From: an uncultured Acetobacteroides sp.
Lineage (GTDB): Bacteria > Bacteroidota > Bacteroidia > Bacteroidales > ZOR0009
Reading direction: 5' to 3'
Length of the DNA: 64,000 nt
NCBI RefSeq assembly: GCF_963678165.1
Contig: NZ_OY782755.1
Coordinates: 3,038,001 to 3,102,000, forward strand
Notes under the pieces: model-generated
What the model was told of the DNA's origin: nothing
Database searches by the model: none
What the model saw: the letters and a program-made list of their open reading frames with translations, nothing else
Position numbers and translations under genes: made by a program
Shown here: positions 44,165-54,706 of the stretch, piece after piece
How the letters are laid out: each line of letters begins with the position of its first letter
Numbering within the stretch: the stretch's first letter is position 1

Positions 44165-44362
44165 TCCGTCGGTGGCCTATGCCTCCGATGGAGCTGGCTT
44201 ATGCCTCCGACGGAGCTGGCTTGTGCCACCGACGGAGCTGGCTTACGCCCCCGACGGAGCTGGCTTACGCCACCGACGGAGCTGGCTTACGCCCCCGACG
44301 GAGCTGGCTTACGCCCCCGACGGAGCTGGCTTACGCCCCCGACGGAGCTGGCTTATGCCCCC
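44165..44362. repeat. 22-bp minisatellite
   Basis: Eight units with the landmark GA(C/T)GGAGCTGGCTT start at 44187, 44209, 44231, 44253, 44275, 44297, 44319 and 44341, exactly 22 bases apart. Three units make 66 bases, so all frames read a 22-residue repeating peptide with few stops; this explains the open frames here. The array lies between two converging terminators. Confidence 0.92.
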
Positions 44363-44374
44363 CCAACCAACAGC

Positions 44375-44406
44375 AAAAGCCACACCCGAGCTAGGATGTG
44401 GCCTTT
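44375..44406 (-). terminator. Terminator of icd
   Basis: AAAGGCCACATCC pairs with GGGTGTGGCTTTT (minus strand) around TAGCTC, ending in TTTT. It lies just after the icd stop. Confidence 0.7.
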
Positions 44407-44427
44407 ACGCCTACGCCTGTAGGAGGG

Positions 44428-45624
44428 CTACAGCCGCGAGGCAACCTCGTCGAGGAACTCCTCGGAGTGCACCACCTTCTCGGCGCGGGGGCTGCAGATG
44501 GCGGCTAGGTCGCCCGTCATCACCCCCTCCTCGATGGTTTCGATCACCACCCGCTCGAGCTTGCGGGCAAAGGCCACCAGCTCGGGGATACCGTCGAGCT
44601 CGCCGCGCTTGGCCAGCGCCCCGGTCCACGCGTAGATGAGCGCCACCGCGTTGGTGGAGGTCTTCTCGCCCTTCAGGTGCTTGTAGTAGTGGCGCTGCAC
44701 GGTGCCGTGGGCGGCCTCGTACTCGAAGTACCCTTTAGGTGATACCAGCACGGAGGTCATCATGGCCAGCGAGCCGAACGACGAGGCCACCATGTCGCTC
44801 ATCACATCGCCGTCGTAGTTCTTGCAGGCCCACAGGATGCCGCCCTCGTGCTTCATGATGCGGGCCACCACATCGTCAATCAGCGTGTAGAAGTAGGTGA
44901 TGCCGGCCTCGGCGAAGCGCTGCTTGTACGCGCCCTCGAAGATCTCCTCGAAGATGTTCTTGAAGCGCTGGTCGTAGATCTTGGAGATGGTATCCTTGGT
45001 GGCAAACCAGCAGTCGATCTTCTGGTCGAGCGCGTACTCGAAGCACGAGCGGGCGAAGCTGCCGATCGATTCGTCGGTGTTGTGCAGCCCCTGGATCACC
45101 CCGGGCGAGTCGAACTCGTGGATGAGCGTGCGGCGCTCCACCCCCGCCCTGTCGGTGTACACCAGCTCGGCCCGGCCCGGCCCGTCGATGTACATCTCGG
45201 TGTTCTTGTACACGTCGCCGTAGGCGTGGCGCCCCACCACGATGGGCTTCACCCACGAGCGCACCGAGGGCTGCACGTTCTTCACCAGGATGGGCTTGCG
45301 GAATACCGTGCCGTCGAGCATGGCGCGGATGGTGCCGTTGGGCGACTTCCACTGCTTCTTCAGGCCGTACTCCGCCACGCGGTCGGCGTTGGGCGTGATG
45401 GTGGCGTTCTTCACCCCCACCCCGTACTTGATGATGGCGCTGGCGGCATCCGTGGTAACCTTGTCGTCGGTCTTATCGCGGTTCATGATGCCCAAGTCGT
45501 AGTACTCCACCTTCAGGTCGACGTACGGCAGGATGAGCTTCTCCTTGATGATGGGCCATAGAACTCGGGTCATCTCGTCGCCGTCGAGTTCCACCAGCGG
45601 CGTTTTCATTGCTATTTTGGTCAT
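44428..45624 (-). CDS. icd: NADP-dependent isocitrate dehydrogenase
   Basis: The 398-residue enzyme turns isocitrate into 2-oxoglutarate and CO2, giving [34 protein letters not shown] (substrate loop), GRHAYGDVY and [15 protein letters not shown] mark it as the eukaryote-like homodimeric NADP type rather than the E. coli type. With aconitase and citrate synthase upstream it completes the branch from oxaloacetate to 2-oxoglutarate for glutamate synthesis. The gene looks richer in G and C than its surroundings. A 451-base spacer separates it from gltA, so it may have its own promoter. Confidence 0.95.
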   Translation of the reverse strand: MTKIAMKTPLVELDGDEMTRVLWPIIKEKLILPYVDLKVEYYDLGIMNRDKTDDKVTTDAASAIIKYGVGVKNATITPNADRVAEYGLKKQWKSPNGTIRAMLDGTVFRKPILVKNVQPSVRSWVKPIVVGRHAYGDVYKNTEMYIDGPGRAELVYTDRAGVERRTLIHEFDSPGVIQGLHNTDESIGSFARSCFEYALDQKIDCWFATKDTISKIYDQRFKNIFEEIFEGAYKQRFAEAGITYFYTLIDDVVARIMKHEGGILWACKNYDGDVMSDMVASSFGSLAMMTSVLVSPKGYFEYEAAHGTVQRHYYKHLKGEKTSTNAVALIYAWTGALAKRGELDGIPELVAFARKLERVVIETIEEGVMTGDLAAICSPRAEKVVHSEEFLDEVASRL

Positions 45625-45660
45625 TGTTGTAGACTTTTAGATGATGGACAAAAGATGTTA

Positions 45661-45712
45661 GACTTTAGACATTAGATGCTAGACTTTAGACATTAGATGC
45701 TAGACTTTAGGG
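45661..45712. repeat. 21-bp tandem repeat, three copies
   Basis: GACTTTAGAC starts at 45661, 45682 and 45703 (last copy partial), exactly 21 bases apart. Looser copies of the words AGAC and TTAGA lie upstream at 45625-45660. Confidence 0.8.
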
Positions 45713-45856
45713 GAAGAGGATCATAGAGATGCCCGAGGGCTGATTTGCGCTACCGGAAAACAGGATTTGCAGCAAGGTTGATGGAGGCACTGAGAGATTT
45801 TAGAGTTGCTTCATCCTACTAACAAACCAGATTAGAGGTAATGCAGCATCGAAGTA

Positions 45857-46013
45857 CGTTATCCCCTCCTCGGGAGGGGTAGGGGTGGGTTGCTAACCGA
45901 AAGATCAACCATCCAACCCTCCTCTTTGCCACATAGATTTAAGCTTATCATCAGTACTGCTTTACGGCTCTAAACCCACCCCCTGCCCTCCCGCCTAAAA
46001 CGGGAGGATAACG
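45857..46013. repeat. MITE-like element with GC-rich terminal inverted repeats
   Basis: The left end (CGTTATCCCCTCC, then GGGAGGGGTAGGGGTGGGTT) is repeated inverted at the right end (AACCCACCCCCTGCCCTCCC, then CGGGAGGATAACG). About 80 bases lie between and carry no gene. The ends match CGTTATCC/GGATAACG exactly. No clear target duplication is seen. The rest of the icd-gltA spacer holds nothing recognised. Confidence 0.6.
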
Positions 46014-46075
46014 AGCGCTGATTCAGGTTTCTTCCATTTAACTCCAGTATACTTCTTTCCTGCAAGCCTTGCCCC

Positions 46076-47413
46076 CTACCCCCGTTCATTTAGCGGGATA
46101 TACGGCGCCTCCTCGGCCAGCGTTTTGTACGCAGGGCGGATGATGCGCTTGGCGCTGATGAGCTCCTCCAGGCGGTGGGCGCACCAGCCGGCGATGCGGG
46201 CCATGGCAAACAGCGGGGTGTACACCGCCACGGGGATGTCGAGCATGCAGTACACGAATCCCGAGTAGAAGTCGACGTTGGGCGAGATCACCTTTTCGCC
46301 CTTAATCTCGGCGAACACCTTTGGGGCCAAGCGCTCGATGGCATCGTAGAGGTTGAACTCGTGGAGCCGGTCCTTTTCGATGGCCACCTCGCGGGCCTTC
46401 TTCTTGAGCACCACCGCGCGCGGATCGGAGACGGTGTACACCGCGTGGCCCATCCCGTAGATCTTGCCCGAGCGGTCGTAGACCTCCTTGCGGAGGATCT
46501 TTCGCAGGTACTCCTCAATCTCCTGGTCGTTGCCCCAGTCCTTCACGTTGCGCTTGATGTTGTCCATCATGGCCATCACCTCGCTGTTGGCCCCGCCGTG
46601 CAGCGGCCCCTTCAGCGAGCCAATGGCGGCGGCAATGGCCGAGTAGGTGTCGGTTTGCGACGACGATACCACGTGAACCGTAAACGAGGAGTTGTTGCCC
46701 CCCTCGTGCTCGGCGTGCAGCACCAGCGCCAGGTCGAGGATCTCCACCTCCAGCGGCGTGTAGCGGGTCGCCCCCTTTAGCATGTACAGGAAGTTCTCGG
46801 CATGCCCCAACCCGGAATGCGGATGGCGGATAACCAGCGACTTGTTCAGGTAGTGGTAGCGCATGCCGTGGAAGGCGTGCGCAATAATCTCGGGGAACTT
46901 GGCAATAAGGCTGATGGACTGGCGCAGCACGTTCTCGGTACTGGTGTCGTCGGCATTATCGTCGGTGGTGTAGAGCGCCAGCACCGATCGGGCCAGCATG
47001 TTCATGATGTCCTTACCGCGAAACGACAGGATGATATCCTTGGTGAAGTACTCGGGTAGCTTGCGCTGCTCCTTCAGGTACTCGCTGAATTGCTCCAGCT
47101 CGTCGCGGGTGGGTAGCTTGCCGAAAAGCAGCAGGTAGGCCGTCTCCTCGTAGCCCACGCGCTTCTCAGCGAGGTAGCCCTCGGCCAAATCCTTAATGTC
47201 GATGCCGCGATAGGTAAGCTTCCCCTCAGCAGGAACGTTCACGCCATCAACCTTCTTAACGCCCGACACCGAACCGATATTCGACAGCCCCACAAGCACG
47301 CCGGTATGGTCGGCGTTGCGCAAACCACGCTTAACATCGTACTTCACGTATAGGTCATTGTCGATTTCGGCAGCCTTCTCGGCCAAATGCGTCCAGTTAG
47401 AAAACTCGCTCAT
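46076..47413 (-). CDS. gltA: Citrate synthase
   Basis: The 445-residue enzyme condenses oxaloacetate and acetyl-CoA. KLTYRGIDIKDLAEG, LHAEHEGGNNSSF (catalytic His), GPLHGGANSEVMAM and GMGHAVYTVSDPRA are family landmarks. It lies 37 bases after the aconitase gene, so the two are one operon, followed on the same strand by icd. Confidence 0.96.
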   Translation of the reverse strand: MSEFSNWTHLAEKAAEIDNDLYVKYDVKRGLRNADHTGVLVGLSNIGSVSGVKKVDGVNVPAEGKLTYRGIDIKDLAEGYLAEKRVGYEETAYLLLFGKLPTRDELEQFSEYLKEQRKLPEYFTKDIILSFRGKDIMNMLARSVLALYTTDDNADDTSTENVLRQSISLIAKFPEIIAHAFHGMRYHYLNKSLVIRHPHSGLGHAENFLYMLKGATRYTPLEVEILDLALVLHAEHEGGNNSSFTVHVVSSSQTDTYSAIAAAIGSLKGPLHGGANSEVMAMMDNIKRNVKDWGNDQEIEEYLRKILRKEVYDRSGKIYGMGHAVYTVSDPRAVVLKKKAREVAIEKDRLHEFNLYDAIERLAPKVFAEIKGEKVISPNVDFYSGFVYCMLDIPVAVYTPLFAMARIAGWCAHRLEELISAKRIIRPAYKTLAEEAPYIPLNERG

Positions 47414-47450
47414 AAATATTGGTTTAGACTGTTATACATTACTTCTGATT

Positions 47451-49703
47451 TTACCTGATGAGGTTGAGCGCCGAGCCTGCTTTAAACCACTCGAACTGGT
47501 TGTCGTTGTAGGTTTGCACCGCCTCAAACGATTCGGTGCTTCCATCGGCATGATGGAGAAGAACGGTGAGGTTCCTGCCCACCTCAAACGACTCCAACCC
47601 TAGGATATCCACCACATCGTCCTCGTGAATCCTATCGTAGTCGCTCTTATAGGCAAACGTAAGGGCAAGCACGCCCTGCTTTTTTAGGTTAGTTTGATGG
47701 ATGCGGGCAAACGACTTGGCCAGAATCACGGCTACGCCCATAAAGCGGGGCTCCATGGCGGCATGCTCGCGCGACGAGCCTTCGCCGTAGTTCTCATCGC
47801 CAACCACTATAGACAGGAAGCCTGCATCGCGGTATGTCTTAGCCGCATCGGGCACGGGCATATACTTGTGGGTGATTAGATTTTTTACGCTATTGGTGTG
47901 GCCATTGAAGAAGTTCGTAGCGCCGATGAGCATGTTTTGGGAGATATTCTCCAGATGCCCGCGATACTTCAGCCAAGGGCCTGCCATCGATATGTGGTCG
48001 GTAGTACATTTCCCTTTTACCTTGATGAGCAGCTTTAGCCCCTTCAGGTTCTTACCATTCCAAGCATGGAAAGGCTTTAGCTCCTGCAGGCGCTTTGATG
48101 CAGGATCAATGCTAACCACCAAGCCAGAGCCATCCTCAGCAGGAGCCTGGTAGCCGTTATCGGCAACATCAAACCCGTTGACGGGTAGCTCAAAGCCGGC
48201 AGGCTCATCCAGCATTACCTCTTCGCCACTCGCATTCTTCAGCGTATCGGTTAGCGGATTAAACTTCAGGCTACCGGCAATGGTAAGCGCGGTTACAACC
48301 TCGGGCGATGCCACAAAGGCAAACGTATTGGGATTGCCATCGTTACGCTTGGCGAAGTTGCGGTTAAACGAGGTGATGATGGAGTTACGCTCTCCCTTTT
48401 CGGCCCCATGGCGCGCCCACTGACCAATACATGGGCCACAGGCATTCGCCAGCACAACACCGCCAATATTGTTGAATACATCAACCAAGCCATCGCGCTG
48501 CATGGTATAGCGAATCATCTCAGAACCGGGAGTAATGGTAAACTGGCTGCTTACCTTGATATGCTTAGCCCCCGCCTGCTTTGCCACCGATGCAGCACGG
48601 GTAATATCCTCGTACGACGAGTTGGTGCACGAGCCAATCAGCCCCACATCCAACCTCTCTGGATAATCATTTTCCTCAACCGCCTTGGCAAACTCGGAGA
48701 TTGTCCAAGCCTTATCGGGCGTAAACGGCCCGTTGATGTATGGCTCCAGCGCCGATAGGTTAATCTCTATAACCTTATCGAAGTACTTTTCAGGATTGGC
48801 AACCACCTCTGGATCGGTTCTCAGGTAGTCCTTAATACCATTTGCCAGCGATGCCACCTGCGAGCGCCCGGTAGCATCGAGGTAGCGAGCCATATTATCG
48901 TCGTAGCCAAAGATGGATGTTGTTGCACCAATCTCTGCTCCCATATTGCAGATGGTTCCCTTACCGGTCGCAGAGATAGAGTCGGCTCCCTCGCCAAAGT
49001 ACTCGACAATGGCATCGGTTCCCCCCGAAACGGTAAGCATCCCAGCAATCTTGAGTATCACATCCTTTGCCGACGTCCAGCCATTCATCTTTCCAGTTAA
49101 CTTAACACCTATCAGTTTGGGAAATTTCAACTCCCAAGGCATGCCAACCATCACGTCTACTGCATCGGCACCGCCAACGCCAATTGCCACCATACCCAAG
49201 CCACCTGCATTAACGGTATGCGAATCGGTTCCAACCATCATCCCTCCAGGGAAAGCGTAGTTCTCGAGCACAATCTGGTGGATAATTCCCGCACCTGGCT
49301 TCCAGAACCCAATGCCATACTTGTTGGAAACAGAGGCAAGAAAGTCGTACACCTCCTTATTGGTAATCTCAGCCTCTTTAAGGTCGGCAACAGCACCATC
49401 CTTTGCCTGAATAAGGTGGTCGCAATGCACCGTCGATGGCACTGCCACCCTCGATTTTCCTGCACTCATAAACTGCAGCAAAGCCATCTGAGCGGTAGCA
49501 TCCTGCATGGCAACCCTATCGGGATTGAAATCTACGTAAGAATTTCCCCGTTCGAAGGGCATCCGAGGAAATGCACCATCAATATGCGCATACAGAATTT
49601 TCTCGGTCAGCGTAAGAGGACGACCAAGTAATGCTCTAGCACCATCCACCTTCTCTGGCAGATTTGCATACACCGATTTAATGAGGTTAAGATCGAATAG
49701 CAT
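47451..49703 (-). CDS. acn: Aconitate hydratase
   Basis: The 750-residue Fe-S enzyme isomerises citrate and isocitrate. The size and segments such as [31 protein letters not shown] (first cluster Cys) and [12 protein letters not shown] (two cluster Cys) are those of mitochondrial-type aconitases. The swivel domain has [17 protein letters not shown]. The start at 49703 ([18 protein letters not shown]) is chosen over an upstream frame whose first 30 residues are unlike the family. It is the first gene of acn-gltA-(icd). Confidence 0.96.
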   Translation of the reverse strand: MLFDLNLIKSVYANLPEKVDGARALLGRPLTLTEKILYAHIDGAFPRMPFERGNSYVDFNPDRVAMQDATAQMALLQFMSAGKSRVAVPSTVHCDHLIQAKDGAVADLKEAEITNKEVYDFLASVSNKYGIGFWKPGAGIIHQIVLENYAFPGGMMVGTDSHTVNAGGLGMVAIGVGGADAVDVMVGMPWELKFPKLIGVKLTGKMNGWTSAKDVILKIAGMLTVSGGTDAIVEYFGEGADSISATGKGTICNMGAEIGATTSIFGYDDNMARYLDATGRSQVASLANGIKDYLRTDPEVVANPEKYFDKVIEINLSALEPYINGPFTPDKAWTISEFAKAVEENDYPERLDVGLIGSCTNSSYEDITRAASVAKQAGAKHIKVSSQFTITPGSEMIRYTMQRDGLVDVFNNIGGVVLANACGPCIGQWARHGAEKGERNSIITSFNRNFAKRNDGNPNTFAFVASPEVVTALTIAGSLKFNPLTDTLKNASGEEVMLDEPAGFELPVNGFDVADNGYQAPAEDGSGLVVSIDPASKRLQELKPFHAWNGKNLKGLKLLIKVKGKCTTDHISMAGPWLKYRGHLENISQNMLIGATNFFNGHTNSVKNLITHKYMPVPDAAKTYRDAGFLSIVVGDENYGEGSSREHAAMEPRFMGVAVILAKSFARIHQTNLKKQGVLALTFAYKSDYDRIHEDDVVDILGLESFEVGRNLTVLLHHADGSTESFEAVQTYNDNQFEWFKAGSALNLIR

Positions 49704-50423
49704 TGCGTTGTGATTTATTTGTGTTCGTAGTTCGTTACATAACCTAACAACCCTCAAACCGTAATGTTTAAGGATCTTACGCCTGATATGCAAATAGGTA
49801 AAACGCCCCTATTCGCACTGTCTACAGGCGATTAATTAAGTCAGCAAAAGGTTATAGATGGAAATTTCAGAAGTTTCCCAGAAGGCTATATACAGGAGGA
49901 AGAACCCTAGGAAACCTAAAAGCAATTATGCCGCCGCCGGAACAGGCAATACCAATATGAGTAAAGGTAGTATCCCATGCTTGTTTGAAATGTTCGGATG
50001 CAATATAGCAGGATCGAGGAATAAAACCGAATCCATTCAAAGTCATTAGGGAAATGAAAGGCCTTTCGTGCTTAAGCATTTGGACTAGTCCAACTATTTA
50101 CACTTACAATCTGAATTTACTTTCGGAAGAATGCACCTGCTGGGCTAACCAAACAACCGGCTATCATTCCAAGTTATAACTACAGAATCACTCCGTTAAA
50201 TTACACCAAATGCACTATTCCTCTGATTTGGATTCTTTCAACAACAATCTTATCGGGCATATCGTATAAAACTAGGATTGCCCTCCAACCAACGTTTTAA
50301 CACTTACTATCGAGTGTTATATTACTATATTATGGTGGAAAATTAACAGCGACGCATTTCACATACAGCTAATACAATTAAGAAAGGTTTTCCTTTGTAC
50401 AAACTTCAAATACATGTGCGATT
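49704..50423. other. Divergent spacer, no gene seen
   Basis: 720 bases between aconitase and the next gene. Small open frames (about 49858-50049) have no supporting signal. Hairpins AACACT/AGTGTT near 50297-50316 and AATAGG/CCTATT near 49794-49813 are short. No consensus promoter was found by eye. Confidence 0.45.
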
Positions 50424-52196
50424 ATGTTTAACAAACCAGCACTACATTCATTCCACATACCAGTCATGGGAGTTGCCTACACGATAGACTCCCCCTTGAG
50501 AGTTGCGGAATATGGCATTTCATCGGTTATTTCGCTGGTAGATGATTTGCTCATGGAGAAGATGCGCGAGCTTTACAGCAAAAAGTTTGAGCTTCCCTTC
50601 TCTCCTATCTCTTCAAGCGATATCGATGCACGAGCAAAGCGAATTACCTCCTACCTAAATATGGTAGATAGCATTGTTAAGGCTAAGATAGAGGAGTTGC
50701 TCAACAAAAAATCGAAGGTAGATCTACGCCGTTTTTCCGACCTTCTTCCCAACACCTCAACAATCAAGTTAGAGCTTAATAGGGTAATCGAAAATAAGAC
50801 AAACTCCACAAAAGAGTTTTGGAACAAGTTGAAGGAAAGCCTCACCAGTGGTCTTATCGATGTAAACATAATGACCAAAGTCGATAAGGAGAACTACCAT
50901 AACGGCGAAAAGCTTAGCGACGAATACAACGATGCCCACGCTGCATTACGAGGATTTGCTCAAAGCAGCCTAAAATCATCCATCGTGCTATCGGCTGGAA
51001 TGAACCCAAAGCTTTACGGCTACATTGAATCTTTCGACGACTTCTACCCTAACGCCAACTTTGAGCTAAAGAAGAAGGTTATCTTGAAGGTGTCGGATTT
51101 CCGTTCGGCACTTATTCAGGGAAAGTTTCTTGCCAAAAAAGGTATCTGGATTTCGGAGTACCGCATCGAATCTGGGCTAAACTGCGGAGGTCACGCCTTT
51201 GCAAGTGACGGCTTGCTGCTTGGACCAATTCTCCAAGAGTTTGCCGACAACCGCGAGATGCTGATATCATCAAACTTCGAGATGTACATCAAAGCGTTAG
51301 CCGATAAAGGCAAGAACGTACCATCGACACCTCCAGAGCTTAAGATCAGCGTCCAAGGTGGAGTAGGTACCCACGAAGAGCATCAAATGCTTCTCGACAA
51401 GTATAAAGTTGATTCTGTGGGTTGGGGGTCGCCATTTCTACTGGTTAAAGAAGCAACCTGCGTTGACGATGGCACCCGAAAAAGGCTTGCTGATGCGCGC
51501 GAAGAAGACCTATACCTCAGCAACATCTCTCCACTTGGGGTTATGTTCAACAACCTCCGTGGAAGTTCGAAAGAACTGGAGCGCGACATGCTTATTGCAA
51601 AGGGGAAACCAGGCAGCTACTGTCCCAAACGTTTCCTTGCGCTAAACAAGGAGTATAGCGAGCGAGGAGAGTGTACCGCATCAATATCCTTCATAAAAAA
51701 GAAGGTAGACGAGCTTAAGGCAAAGAATCTTCCCCAAGAAGAATTCGATAAGGAGTACAAGAAGATAACTGAAAAATCGTGCCTATGCATCGGCTTAGTT
51801 ACCTCTGCCTTTATAGAGCATGGTATTGATGGAGGAAAGGACTACAACGGAATTACAATTTGTCCTGGTCCCAATACCGCCTACTTTACTAAGGAAGTTT
51901 CGCTTAAGGAAATGGTTAGGCACATCTATGGTACCAACAATGTAATTGAACGAACTGACCGCCCTCATATGTTTATTAAGGAGTTGACACTATACGTAAG
52001 CTACCTTAAGGACAAGGTTGCCGAAAGCGCGGCTGAACTTAGCACCAAAGAAGCCAAGTTCTTTAACACCTTTAAGGAAAACCTTCTGAAAGGTATTGAG
52101 TACTACAAATCGTTCTTTACAGAGGCAACAGCCGAGGGCAAGCAGTCGCTAGATCGTCTGTTCAACATTGAGAAAGAAGTTGATCGAATTTGCTAA
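50424..52196 (+). CDS. Cys-rich protein of unknown function, possible flavin TIM barrel
   Basis: The 590-residue protein is likely cytoplasmic; no signal peptide or membrane helix is seen. Residues about 245-350 resemble the flavin-binding half of nitronate monooxygenase-like TIM barrels (ESGLNCGGHAFASDGLLLG, VQGGVGTHEEHQMLL, VDSVGWGSPFLLVKEAT). The second half has several Cys residues (ATCVDD, SYCPKRF, ERGECTAS, KSCLCIG, TICPGP), enough for an Fe-S cluster. The first 200 residues are helical. I do not recognise a named family; the flavin idea is inference. It is a monocistronic gene with its own terminator. Confidence 0.7.
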   Translation: MFNKPALHSFHIPVMGVAYTIDSPLRVAEYGISSVISLVDDLLMEKMRELYSKKFELPFSPISSSDIDARAKRITSYLNMVDSIVKAKIEELLNKKSKVDLRRFSDLLPNTSTIKLELNRVIENKTNSTKEFWNKLKESLTSGLIDVNIMTKVDKENYHNGEKLSDEYNDAHAALRGFAQSSLKSSIVLSAGMNPKLYGYIESFDDFYPNANFELKKKVILKVSDFRSALIQGKFLAKKGIWISEYRIESGLNCGGHAFASDGLLLGPILQEFADNREMLISSNFEMYIKALADKGKNVPSTPPELKISVQGGVGTHEEHQMLLDKYKVDSVGWGSPFLLVKEATCVDDGTRKRLADAREEDLYLSNISPLGVMFNNLRGSSKELERDMLIAKGKPGSYCPKRFLALNKEYSERGECTASISFIKKKVDELKAKNLPQEEFDKEYKKITEKSCLCIGLVTSAFIEHGIDGGKDYNGITICPGPNTAYFTKEVSLKEMVRHIYGTNNVIERTDRPHMFIKELTLYVSYLKDKVAESAAELSTKEAKFFNTFKENLLKGIEYYKSFFTEATAEGKQSLDRLFNIEKEVDRIC

Positions 52197-52214
52197 AAGA
52201 GTTACACAATAAAG

Positions 52215-52243
52215 AAAAGGGACGCACAGAGCGTCCCTTTTTT
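52215..52243. terminator. Bidirectional terminator
   Basis: AAAAGGGACGC pairs with GCGTCCCTTTT (11 bp, 5-nt loop), with T-runs on both strands, between the Cys-rich gene and the converging pentapeptide gene. Confidence 0.88.
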
Positions 52244-52808
52244 ATTCTATGCTAATGCCGTACTTAGACAAAAGCCCCAATACCCCTGGGTAAGAGAATT
52301 TGGCTCCTTTAGCCTTATTCATCTCAAGATCTAAAGAGTATTCCGTAGATGTTCGGAAGTCAGCCTTTTGTAGGTTGTTCTGGATAAAAGTAGTATTTGC
52401 AAGATTGCAGCCATCAAAGGTTGCATTAGTAAGATTACACTCCTCGAAAATGGCTGATTTTACAGAGGAGTTTCTAAAAGAAGTCCCCTTCATGTTCTTT
52501 TTTAGAAAGATGGAATAGTCGAGTTGACAATCTGCGAAGCTTACGGCAAATAGGAAATTGCTTGCAACAGAGAAGTCAACTCCCATAAGCTTACAGCCTG
52601 AAAACGAAATGTTCTTTAAACCTGCGCCATAGAACTTAACCTGGCTAAAATTACAATTCACGAATTGGCAATCGAGAAGTTCTACCCCCCGAAATGATAC
52701 TCCCGAAAAATCGCAACTCTCGAAACGACATCCTTCGTACTCAACACCATCTAAACCATTGGCTGCATAGCAAATGTTAGTAAAGACCTCATCATCATAC
52801 ACCATCAT
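52242..52808 (-). CDS. Pentapeptide repeat protein
   Basis: The 188-residue protein has the A(D/N)LXX-type pattern every five residues (CRFESCDFSGVSFRGVELLD, then CQFVNCNFSQVKFYGAGLKN), which folds into a right-handed quadrilateral beta helix. The size is close to Qnr and MfpA, DNA mimics that shield gyrase from quinolones, but such repeats occur widely. No membrane or export signal is present. It is 11 bases after the ywbE-like gene and may share its transcript. Confidence 0.9.
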   Translation of the reverse strand: MMVYDDEVFTNICYAANGLDGVEYEGCRFESCDFSGVSFRGVELLDCQFVNCNFSQVKFYGAGLKNISFSGCKLMGVDFSVASNFLFAVSFADCQLDYSIFLKKNMKGTSFRNSSVKSAIFEECNLTNATFDGCNLANTTFIQNNLQKADFRTSTEYSLDLEMNKAKGAKFSYPGVLGLLSKYGISIE

Positions 52809-52819
52809 AACACACGTTG

Positions 52820-53026
52820 TTAATCCTCGGCATCCTCTAGTATCTCCTTAATACGACCAACTTCGCCTGTTTCCAAACGCACCTTTATTCCATGAGGATG
52901 GACTCCCGATTTGGTAAGTATATTCTTAATCACACCCTCGGTTAACTCGCCAGTGCGCTGGTGCTCCTTAAGTACAATATTCACCAGCTGACCTACCTTC
53001 ACATCACTTCTTTTTCTTCCATCCAT
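52820..53026 (-). CDS. YwbE family protein
   Basis: A 68-residue protein with the YwbE (DUF2196) pattern: VGQLVNIVLKEHQRTGELTEG, then GVHPHGIKVRLETGEVGRIKEI. It probably forms a small KOW-like barrel; function is unknown. The start at 53026 (MDGRKRSDVKVG) is chosen as the usual N-terminus. Confidence 0.88.
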   Translation of the reverse strand: MDGRKRSDVKVGQLVNIVLKEHQRTGELTEGVIKNILTKSGVHPHGIKVRLETGEVGRIKEILEDAED

Positions 53027-53054
53027 AGCTTTTCTTTTTGTTGGGCGCAAAGAA

Positions 53055-53084
53055 AGCAAAAAGGGTCGACAATATGCCGACCCT
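53055..53084 (-). terminator. Terminator of pckA
   Basis: AGGGTCG and CGACCCT form a 7-bp stem around a 9-nt loop, and the minus strand continues with TTTTTGC. Confidence 0.75.
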
Positions 53085-53107
53085 CAATATTTAAGAAAGA
53101 GCTTATC

Positions 53108-54706
53108 TTACTTTGGAAGTTGTGGACCCGATGGGATAAGTGCGATAGCCGCATCGTTGTCGCAGTACTGCTCAAAGTTCTTGATGTACATACCAGCAAG
53201 CTTAACAGCCTTAGTTTCCCACTCCTTAACATCAGTATAAGTGCTACGAGGATCTAGGATATCTGATACATTCTTAAGAGTCTTAGGAGCAGTAAGGTTC
53301 ATGATTGGTACATGAATGGTTTCTGTCTTATCAATAGAACCGTCGATGATAGCATCGATGATAGCACGGGTATCCTTTAGCGAGATACGCTTTCCTGTAC
53401 CATTCCATCCAGTGTTTACTAAGTAAGCCTTAGCGCCATGCTCGTGCATCTTGCCTACAAGGGTCTTAGCATACATGGTTGGGTGAAGGGTAAGGAATGC
53501 CTCACCGAATGCTGGAGAGAATGATGGAACTGGTTCGGTAATACCACGCTCAGTACCTGCTAGCTTAGAGGTAAAGCCGCATAGGAAGTGGTATTGAGCT
53601 TGCTTCTCATCAAGAATAGAAACTGGAGGAAGTACACCAAATGCATCAGCAGATAGGTAGATAACCTTCTTTGCATGACCTGCACGCGATGGAAGAACAA
53701 TCTTGTTGATGAAGTAGATTGGGTAAGAAACACGGGTATTCTCAGTCTTCGAATCATCTGAGAAATCGGGTGTTCCATCGGCTTTAATAACAACATTCTC
53801 TAGAAGTGCATCGCGACGGATTGCTCTCCAGATATCAGGCTCGTTTTCCTTGCTTAGGTTGATAACCTTTGCGTAGCAACCACCTTCGAGGTTAAATACG
53901 CCCTTGTCATCCCATCCGTGCTCATCGTCTCCGATTAGGAAGCGCTTAGGATCGGCTGAAAGGGTAGTCTTACCAGTTCCCGATAGACCGAAGAAAATAG
54001 AAACATCACCAGCTTCGCCAACGTTAGCAGAGCAGTGCATAGAAGCGATACCGCGAAGTGGTAGGTAGTAGTTCTGCATTGCAAACATACCCTTCTTCAT
54101 TTCGCCACCATACCAGGTACCACCAATAACCTGCATGCGCTCGGTTAGGTTAAAGCAAACAAATACTTCTGAGTTAAGTCCTTGTTCCTTCCACTTTGGA
54201 TTGGTAGCCTTAGAAGCATTTAGCACTACGAAATCTGGCTCGCCGTAGTTCTCCAATTCGTAAAGAGATGGACGAATAAACATATTGGTAACGAAGTGTG
54301 CTTGCCAAGCAACTTCCATTACGAAACGCACCTTCAAGCGAGTATTCTCGTTAGTTCCGCAGAATGTATCAACCACGTAAAGCTTCTTTGAAGAAGAAAG
54401 CTGGCTGATAGAAATTGCCTTTAAGTCGTTCCAAATTCCGGTAGATACTGGCTTGTTGATTGTGCCATCCCACCAAATTGTATCTTGGGTAGTAGCATCC
54501 TTAACAATGTATCTATCTTTTGGAGAGCGACCAGTGAACTTTCCGGTATCAACAGCAACTGCTCCTGTGGTTGTAACAACGCCTTTGTCGAATCCTTCGT
54601 TTTTGGAATCGGTTTCGGCCTTAAACAATTCTTCGTAACCAGGATTATGAACAATCTCAAAGTTGCCCTTAATACCATACTTGCTTAAGTCAATTTGCTT
54701 ACTCAT
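53108..54706 (-). CDS. pckA: Phosphoenolpyruvate carboxykinase (ATP)
   Basis: The 532-residue enzyme interconverts oxaloacetate and PEP. The P-loop [14 protein letters not shown], the metal-binding [18 protein letters not shown] and [10 protein letters not shown]-like ([12 protein letters not shown]) segments identify the ATP type. In Bacteroidales it often runs toward oxaloacetate, fixing CO2 and gaining ATP on the way to succinate. Its leader of at least 100 nt holds two hairpins. Confidence 0.97.
   Translation of the reverse strand: MSKQIDLSKYGIKGNFEIVHNPGYEELFKAETDSKNEGFDKGVVTTTGAVAVDTGKFTGRSPKDRYIVKDATTQDTIWWDGTINKPVSTGIWNDLKAISISQLSSSKKLYVVDTFCGTNENTRLKVRFVMEVAWQAHFVTNMFIRPSLYELENYGEPDFVVLNASKATNPKWKEQGLNSEVFVCFNLTERMQVIGGTWYGGEMKKGMFAMQNYYLPLRGIASMHCSANVGEAGDVSIFFGLSGTGKTTLSADPKRFLIGDDEHGWDDKGVFNLEGGCYAKVINLSKENEPDIWRAIRRDALLENVVIKADGTPDFSDDSKTENTRVSYPIYFINKIVLPSRAGHAKKVIYLSADAFGVLPPVSILDEKQAQYHFLCGFTSKLAGTERGITEPVPSFSPAFGEAFLTLHPTMYAKTLVGKMHEHGAKAYLVNTGWNGTGKRISLKDTRAIIDAIIDGSIDKTETIHVPIMNLTAPKTLKNVSDILDPRSTYTDVKEWETKAVKLAGMYIKNFEQYCDNDAAIALIPSGPQLPK

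Noticed and set aside
44136-44639. Frame with repeated APDGAGLRPRRSWL peptides
   Set aside because: It is the 22-bp minisatellite read in frame and then runs antisense into icd. A terminator stands in front of it.
44848-45561. Long plus-strand frame antisense to icd (237 codons)
   Set aside because: The GC-rich third positions of icd leave the opposite strand free of stops; no ribosome site and no known protein pattern.
49858-50079. Short frames in the aconitase spacer on both strands
   Set aside because: No start signals and no recognisable protein pattern; lengths are as expected by chance.
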